A stretch of 64,000 nt of DNA from Thamnaconus septentrionalis (taxonomy: Eukaryota; Chordata; Actinopteri; Tetraodontiformes; Monacanthidae): the NCBI GenBank assembly GCA_009823395.1, contig CM020504.1, positions 21,731,540-21,795,539 of the forward strand, in the 5' to 3' direction. Positions 45,376-64,000 of this stretch are shown here, piece after piece (positions within the stretch are counted from its first letter, which is position 1; the number at the start of each line of letters is the position of its first letter). The notes below the pieces were generated by a model. The model saw only the letters and a list, made by a program, of their open reading frames with translations. It was not told the DNA's origin and did not search any database. The translations under genes and the position numbers were made by a program.

Positions 45376-46039
45376 TGAGTGTGTGTGTGTGTGTGTGAAT
45401 GGACAGTAAAAAAACAGCTACTGTTTCCCTCTCTGGTCTGCCATGAGTCCACAGTGACTCTGCAGTGTTGAGCTATAAATGTTTCGCAATCTTTAACAAA
45501 GTCATGACTGCCTGTCACGCTGATGCTATCTACTCTTACAAAACAAAGCATGGTTTTGTCTGACTTGCTGTCTCAAGAGAAAATTCTTAATATTTTACAT
45601 TTTTAAATGTTTAAATATATTAATTTATATATTGTGTACTATTACAAATGTAAATGATCTTAATGATGTCATAATCCAAAACAAAAAAATAATTAGAGCA
45701 GGTCTGCGCTGGGGCTCAGTCCCGAAAAATAAAATAAAAGTAAAGTAAAGTAAAGTAAAGTAAAGTAAAGTAAAGTAAAGTAAGTAGATGCACCCTCTCC
45801 ACTGTCCCACCTGCAATGTCCCACAGCTGGAGCCGCACCGTCTCAGAGTCCCAGTTCAACACCTTCAGGGCGAAGTCCACTCCGATGGTGGCCCGGTAGT
45901 TTGTGGAGTAGGTCTGGTGCACGTAGCGCCTGATGATGGACGTCTTGCCGACCCCCAGGTCCCCGATGACCAACACCTTGTACAGGTGTTCCTTCCGGAG
46001 GCTCTGCATGCCGTTGCAGTGCGTCGCGTGGTTGCTCAT
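42775..46039 (-). CDS. rab38: Ras-related protein Rab-38
   Basis: Small GTPase that with Rab32 steers cargo such as tyrosinase to melanosomes and other lysosome-related organelles. Exons 46039-45811, 44412-44135 and 42924-42775 (minus strand) keep phase and give 218 residues. G boxes: GDLGVGKTS (26-34), ATIGVDF, WDIAGQERF (73-81), NKCD (136-139) and ETSAR (165-169). IGVDFALKVL, REAMGAFIVFDVTR and GFVGWFETSA follow Rab38; RAB32 differs at several of these positions. The C-terminus ASCSGCFK carries the two prenylated cysteines and matches the Rab38 CSGC ending. A second in-frame ATG at 46009 gives MQSLRKEHLYK, aligned exactly with the human start (208 residues against 211 in human), so the true start may be that one. 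Odd: one Val is missing between strands beta2 and beta3 (SETVRLQLW), and SAK reads SAR. Confidence 0.95.
43826..44120. mobile_element. TTAA-flanked MITE, copy A (in rab38 intron 2)
   Basis: Inverted ends AGGTCCAGTGTGTAAAATTT and, from the other side, AGGTCCAGTGCGTAAATTTT are flanked by TTAA at 43822-43825 and 44121-44124, as in piggyBac-type elements. The 295-base element shares its ends and inner motifs (TCTTGCTCCTAGTTAGCTGCCA, given only in part here) with copy B at 51966-52264. It has no ORF. Its edge lies 10 bases from the donor of rab38 exon 2. Confidence 0.85.
45207..45272. repeat. (GT)n microsatellite
   Basis: About 32 GT units with one AT interruption. Confidence 0.95.
45336..45398. 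repeat. (TG)n microsatellite
   Basis: About 30 TG units with two GA interruptions, only 63 bases from the previous array. Confidence 0.95.
45737..45783. repeat. (TAAAG)n pentanucleotide array
   Basis: About nine TAAAG units; on the rab38 strand this is a (CTTTA)n tract beginning 27 bases after the exon-1 donor. Confidence 0.93.
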
Positions 46040-46080
46040 GCCGTGTGTGTGCACACGCAGCAGAGTTCTGGACCTGCTGC

Positions 46081-46114
46081 TGACTGACTGACTGACTGAC
46101 TGATTACTGACTGG
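46081..46114. repeat. (ACTG)n tract in the rab38 5' UTR
   Basis: About seven ACTG units with one interruption, some 40 bases upstream of the first rab38 ATG. Confidence 0.85.
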
Positions 46115-46236
46115 CTGCAATCCCGTGAAAATGGGCGCAGGAACCTCCCAGCGGCGCGGGGGTGCGCGGCGCGTGTGAGGGGCAGAGCCTGGAAACTTGT
46201 GACCAACGCCTCAACTTCGTCACCCATGGGTGAAGG

Positions 46237-46242
46237 CACGTG
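46237..46242 (-). promoter_or_regulatory. rab38: E-box CACGTG upstream of rab38
   Basis: A palindromic CACGTG, in the context GGCACGTGCT, lies 198 bases before the first rab38 ATG. RAB38 is a known target of the melanocyte factor MITF, which binds such E-boxes; use here is inference. Confidence 0.4.
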
Positions 46243-46736
46243 CTCCTCTCACCCACCGCGGCTGCGTACGCTGTCGGCCGGCCAAGCGTCTGGCAAAATT
46301 ACACGGGATGGAGTCAGTGGAAAAAACAAACAAGAAACAACAACAAACGGACTATACGAAAAAGTAGTTTAATAGTTCATAAGCTAAAATTGCAATGAAA
46401 TCATACGCTGTGATTATACATTTTAGAAAAAAAACAAAAACACATTGGGTTGTTCCAGGTTGACCACCACACCACGTATCCATAAAAAAGTCAATTTGTA
46501 AAAAAACAAACAAAAAAAACAAAAAAACGAAAACGAAAACAAAACGTATCTGGTATAATGAAATACTGTAGCATATGACGTTTAACACATATATGATCTA
46601 CAGTTATCGTACATAAACCCATAGCGTGGTGTATTTAAGATTACTCAATTATAGCATACAGCCGCAAAGGTGAGTAGACAGACAACCGTGCAAGGGATCG
46701 TGTACGCTGACCATCAATGCCACGCGTAAAACCCAG

Positions 46737-46772
46737 TTACGTCACAGGGCGCCGCAACCGGAAGAAGTGCAG
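46737..46772. promoter_or_regulatory. CRE plus ETS promoter-like cluster, followed by a donor
   Basis: TTACGTCA (46737-46744) and ACCGGAAG (46757-46764) lie 12 bases apart in a small GC-rich patch, as in many housekeeping or bidirectional promoters. CAG|GTAAAC after 46772 could be a splice donor of a plus-strand transcript. It might alternatively be a distal rab38 promoter read on the minus strand. Confidence 0.4.
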
Positions 46773-46975
46773 GTAAACTGCGCTGGCTGTGGAGAGAGGA
46801 CTTCTGGAATAACTTCGGCAGGTTGAATTTCGGGACAATTGGGTAAAATGAAATTATTCGTGTAGGTGAAGAATTTAGCTGCACCTAGACGAAGACAACA
46901 CGATTAATGAACTTCCTCCTAGAACAGCCCCGGTTCCGAAGCCCACGCGGAGTTCAGTTCCGTTCAACGGTCGTG

Positions 46976-47113
46976 ATGGTGTCGAGCAAGAGAAGAAATG
47001 TAATGAAAGTAGTTGAGCTCGCTGCTAAGTTGTCCGCGAAAAAGATCAATCATCAAACAACATCAACACGAAATAAACCTTTTTGTTTTGTTATTTATCA
47101 TCAGTTCATGTGA
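46976..47113 (+). other. Unrecognised 45-codon ORF downstream of the CRE/ETS cluster
   Basis: ATG at 46976 opens a Lys/Arg-rich frame (MVSSKRRNVMKVVELAAKLS ...) to TGA at 47113. An AATAAA at 47072-47077 falls inside the frame, which argues against a normal coding gene. I do not recognise it. Confidence 0.15.
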
Positions 47114-49951
47114 CAGAACCGGTCTTTCTTTCCCCTTTTTCTTAAAGACTTACAGTAAACACGTGCTGCAGGAATAATATATCGATCTAACACACGAGAC
47201 ACAGCAAAACACATTTCAGCGACAAATGTCAGCGACAACATACATTACACTATTTGTACCATTTCTGAAAAATAGGCACCAAACGTTTATTTTGACAGGG
47301 TTTATTTGTTGCTCCAAAGGAAACCTTTTGTTGAAATTGCAGTCAGTTGTTTTTGTTTGTTTATTTGTTTATAATTCTTCACTTGAAGCTGTTTTCAGAT
47401 GTCCTGAGGAGCCCAAAAGTGATCCTGCAATTGGTGTAACAGTGTATGGATGACAGGTGAGAGACACTCAGAGACATACCAGCCTCTGATATATCTGAAC
47501 TGTGTGGCTATACAAAGCATAGAAATCATCCTTTGCCTCGAGAAAAAAGCCTGCAACAAAACTGAAACGTGAACCAAGAAATACAGTAATTCATGTTTTT
47601 ATTATGTAATGTTTTACCTATGTATTTATTTCCACCTTTAATTAATCGATGACACTTTATTTATGAAAAATCTTTTATTTTGTACATATTTCATACTTTT
47701 AGCCCCTCATAGCTTGCAGTTGAAGAGTGCTGTGTAAAGTTGACCTAAGTGTGCCGAATCTGTACTTCACATCAGGTGGAAGATTATTAGGAAATTAGGA
47801 AAAGTAGCGCAAGGAAGAAAAGAAGGAAGGAAGCAATAGAAATAACATCAGTTTCAGGAGTTTTCTGCTGATGAAGTCAGGTCTTCTATTTTCTCCAGCT
47901 ATTTGCCCGAATTAAACTTTTGGTGATTTTACTCTGACATCAAAGCTGATACGAGATAGATGTCTGATCAATAGGGACATCAGAAAACAAGGACCAAAAC
48001 TGCTTGCAGTGTGTTTTCTTAGCTTAATGATCCCTCTTGGCTTTAAGAAAAACAAAACCTGCTGTAAAATAACTCATACCGTACTTTATGACACAGTATA
48101 GTCGAATGTGTTATAAAAACAGTTTAAGAGGAGGCAATCACACGGGCTGTCCCGCTAATTAGCAGTGAGAGCCCTCGAAGTCCCCGAAAAGTTCCTACAC
48201 ATCGTGGATTTTATTTATTTTTTTGCCTTTTTTTGAAAAAAATAATAAAATGTTGGAATGGAAATTGGTTGGACAAAAAAAATAAAACCTACATGCCCAG
48301 CGTTTGCCTAACCAGCATTGAACACAACTTTGGGAACTCTTAAATAATTCAGCTTCCAACTGTCAACGTGCAAGCTAATAACAATGCTAGTCTGTGTGTA
48401 TGGGGTTATAAGGGCTCACTTAAAACAGAACAAGAATTAAGAACTGATTTTCTCAGTATATTAATATCTCTTAACAAAAGAAGGAAGGCATTATTGTTTC
48501 TGTACTTTTTGTTTTCTGAGTATTCTTTCAATACAAGAAAAATTTACAGCTAATTTAAAAAAATGGTAAGAAAAAAATAATATACATTTTGAAACATAGA
48601 TTATTCATACTGACTGTTGTAATAAAGATAGGTAAAGAAAGATAAAGATACACGGTTTTTAGTATTTTCATTAATTCTTGTTGGAATAAACCCCAAAACA
48701 ACTACAACACGTCACTTTGCAACTTCCAGCATGCAAATATGAAAATTGTCTGTCTATGATTTTCATAATGAAAACGTGACATTAAAATAAACATGTAAAT
48801 ATTCTTGCAACCATTGTAGAAATGTATGTGTCTTGCACAAACATCATCCATAAGGGGAGAATAGGGTTACAGGAAGAAGCGTACTGGAAATTCAAACAGG
48901 ACATCAAAGGTTGTTTTTTGTTTTTTTGAGAAATTCTTGTTTTTTAGAAATCAGGAAAAACAATTTCTGAGATTCAGATGAAGTACACTGTTGCTCAGCT
49001 AACACTGTTATCCCAACATCTGCAGCTTATCTATTCTCAATCACAATTTGTTGCCCGAGAAGCAACAACGCAAACAGCAGAAAAAGAAATCTACAGAACA
49101 TAAGCAGAACATTTCTATATCTAACACCTTAAAGTTTTTAATCTAAATTGGCTCAAAAAAGCCTCCCACCGTGTTCTCACTTTATAAGAAAAACATGTTA
49201 ATTAATACAGTCTCACTGTGGCCGACTTGTAGGCTGGAAACAAGCTGTTTCCATATTTATGACAACAAAAATTCTCACGTACCTGCTGTTTGTTTGTTTT
49301 GTCCTTTTTGTGATTGTCATTACAAAAATACACTAATGTCACTTGTAGCATAATAACTGCATCATTCAGGCCAAACTAATTGGACCCTGGACGTCAAAAA
49401 AGTATTCCAGTGCAAGTAATAACTTAAAGAGTGCGTTACCAAAATGTTTGACATCATGCAGAGCAGACAGAGGAGTCATTCAGCAGCAGGTAGAAAGTGA
49501 CACCAGAAGTCTTTTGCTTCATCCTGAGGCAGAAGGTCGGTTTCGGTCCATTGGTACGTCACATGACAAATTTTCGTACATTCAAGTATCCAAGTAGTCC
49601 AGGCTCTCAGGCTTGTTTCACTCCCCACAAATGTTTGTTGTAAAAAAAAGAAGAAGAAGAAGAAAAAAGGTCAGTGTTGTGAGAGCCTTATATAAAGCAG
49701 CACATCGTCCTTCAGGAACCAGGAAGCTCACTCATCTTCTGGGATTGGAGACAAATCAGAGGCAGGAAACAAGTGGTCTCGTTAATGTTAGCCAAAGTTA
49801 TTTTGAGCCTATTTTTTTGGCGCTGCCACGTCACAGAGAAAATTGCCATCCTCTTAGTCTTGAAACAATATAAATATTAATTCTACTGTAAAAAAACAAC
49901 AACACAAAGTCAGCTGCATGTCTGTGAAGGTTCTCAGTCAGGTCATTTTAA

Positions 49952-50158
49952 GGTAGAAGGGTTGAGTTCGGGCAACTGGACTTGTTCTTGTGATCTTGAA
50001 GATGTTTCGCCTCTCATCCGAAAGGCTCCTTCAGTTGGTGGTTAAATACCTGGGACTCTCCAACACCTTTCAGAACTGAAGAAGCCTTTTGGTTAAAAGC
50101 GAAACGTCTTCAGGATCACAGGAACAAGTCCAGTTGCCCTAACTCAACCCATCTACCC
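49952..50158. repeat. Foldback repeat with 85-base arms
   Basis: Arms 49952-50036 and 50074-50158 are of equal length and inverted, about 80 percent identical, with a 37-base loop. They contain the paired motifs GGGCAACTGGACTTGTTC / GAACAAGTCCAGTTGCCC and ATGTTTCGCCTCTCATCC / AAAAGCGAAACGTCTTC. This sequence type is dispersed in fish genomes. Confidence 0.8.
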
Positions 50159-51039
50159 AAAGTCAACTGCAGTGATATAAGAAAACACATACTTCTATCC
50201 TAGCAATAGTTTCATCAGAGCAGTAATCCAACCATTGTTGTTTTCTGCTTCTGCCTAAGAAAAAAAAAGCCCATATATCCGAACCACTTCTGGTAAATTA
50301 GGATCAGGATGACTTTCCAGATGGAAGGTTCCGTAAAACCCTTTGATTTATATCACAAATCCACATGGTAAAGCGGCAACAAAAACATATCCAAAAAGCA
50401 GGGGCACAACTTGAGGTGAGGTCGTTTGTGTCCAGTTGCAGTAAAATGCTGCCACAGCTGCATTTGCGCTAATCTCTTCAACAGTAGCTATTCTTTACTA
50501 CTCGTAGTAGAGTCTTCTACCTGATTTTCCTACTACATTCTACTTCTTTATCCATAACAAAAGCTCACTGGTTATGGAGTTTGCTGGGGTTTAAGACGAC
50601 TTAAGACAAGAGCTAAATGTCAGGTGAAATTTGAGCGATCATATGGTCAGAATCCATTAAATGAGGGAACAGACGGAGTTGCTGAGCCCAACGTTAGTGT
50701 CGCACTGTTCATCTTTGGAATTTGAATGCTTTAATCTCTGTTGACTTCTCAAGTCGGTTGGACATGTATGAAAACATGTCCAGTTTTTTGTCAAGACTGG
50801 TCAAACCTTTTCTATACTCACTTGGGGATAAATGATAAATGCGCTTGACAAGGATGACCAAACTCCTGCAGTGACCATTGAGTGCAGTAATCTTGCAGTT
50901 TCCTCTTGGGCCACTCAAGTCGGTGTGACCGTCAAAAAAAACATCCCCAAGTAAAAGGCATCCACGAGTTTGGCTCAGTCTGAAGTTCCGGCCCCTTGGC
51001 GTTCGTAATGGCAAACACTGGGCCGAAGTTGATGCGGGT

Positions 51040-63999
<12,960 letters not shown>

Positions 64000-64000
64000 C

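Larger units (their letters stand above)
44413..45810 (-). other. rab38 intron 1
   Basis: Contains two GT arrays (45207-45272, 45336-45398) and a pentanucleotide array (45737-45783) just inside the donor. No exon seen. Confidence 0.7.
46040..51039. other. rab38-grm5 spacer
   Basis: Holds the rab38 upstream region, the grm5 3' UTR (minus strand, length unknown), AT-rich sequence at 47100-49950 and a foldback repeat at 49952-50158. In human, CTSC lies between RAB38 and GRM5; I see no cathepsin C exon here. Confidence 0.6.

Noticed and set aside
42775..46039. Identity as rab32
   Set aside because: REAMGAFIVFDVTR, short N-terminus and the CSGC ending fit RAB38; RAB32 has a longer N-terminus and a CC ending.

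Overview
The window is vertebrate nuclear DNA, almost certainly from a ray-finned (teleost) fish with a compact genome. Genes are split by short introns with GT/AG borders. Dinucleotide (GT/CA) microsatellites are very frequent, and several short inverted-repeat transposons are present. The proteins are clear vertebrate orthologues, but their genes are far smaller than the mammalian ones; the grm5 coding region, for example, spans only 13 kb. There are no prokaryotic features.

Five protein genes can be reconstructed exon by exon. (1) grik1, + strand, 769-18852, encodes the kainate receptor subunit GluK1. Its 5' exons lie before the window, and it has two alternative last exons. (2) map3k7cl, + strand, 25821-30187, is a small coiled-coil protein resembling only the C-terminus of the kinase TAK1; a CpG-rich 5' exon or promoter lies at about 23880-24431. 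(3) bach1, + strand, 32225-36082, is a BTB-bZIP haem-sensing repressor. (4) rab38, - strand, 42775-46039, is a melanosome/lysosome-related Rab GTPase. (5) grm5, - strand, 51040-63990, encodes metabotropic glutamate receptor 5. Its coding sequence is complete in 17 exons and its start codon is only 10 bases from the window edge. I translated the splice junctions, and coding phase is kept through all five genes.

The arrangement is the most interesting large-scale feature. In human, GRIK1-MAP3K7CL-BACH1 lie on 21q and RAB38-GRM5 on 11q. The 6q genes GRIK2, MAP3K7, BACH2, RAB32 and GRM1 form a matching five-member paralogous set. This 64 kb therefore looks like an intact ancestral block that mammals have split.

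Smaller-scale points: an arginine (CGA) is encoded in the DNA at the GluK1 pore Q/R site, which in mammals is produced by RNA editing. grm5 has about eight introns inside regions that, as far as I recall, are single exons in mammals. Two copies of one TTAA-flanked MITE sit within about 40 bases of splice sites, one in rab38 and one in grm5. hAT-like and Harbinger-like non-autonomous elements, two large foldback repeats and many microsatellites fill introns and spacers. Apart from these, the gene-free stretches (18853-23880, 30188-32160, 36083-42774, 46040-51039) contain nothing I can identify as a further gene. One orphan exon-like segment (37989-38162) and one promoter-like site with a 45-codon ORF (46737-47113) remain unexplained.
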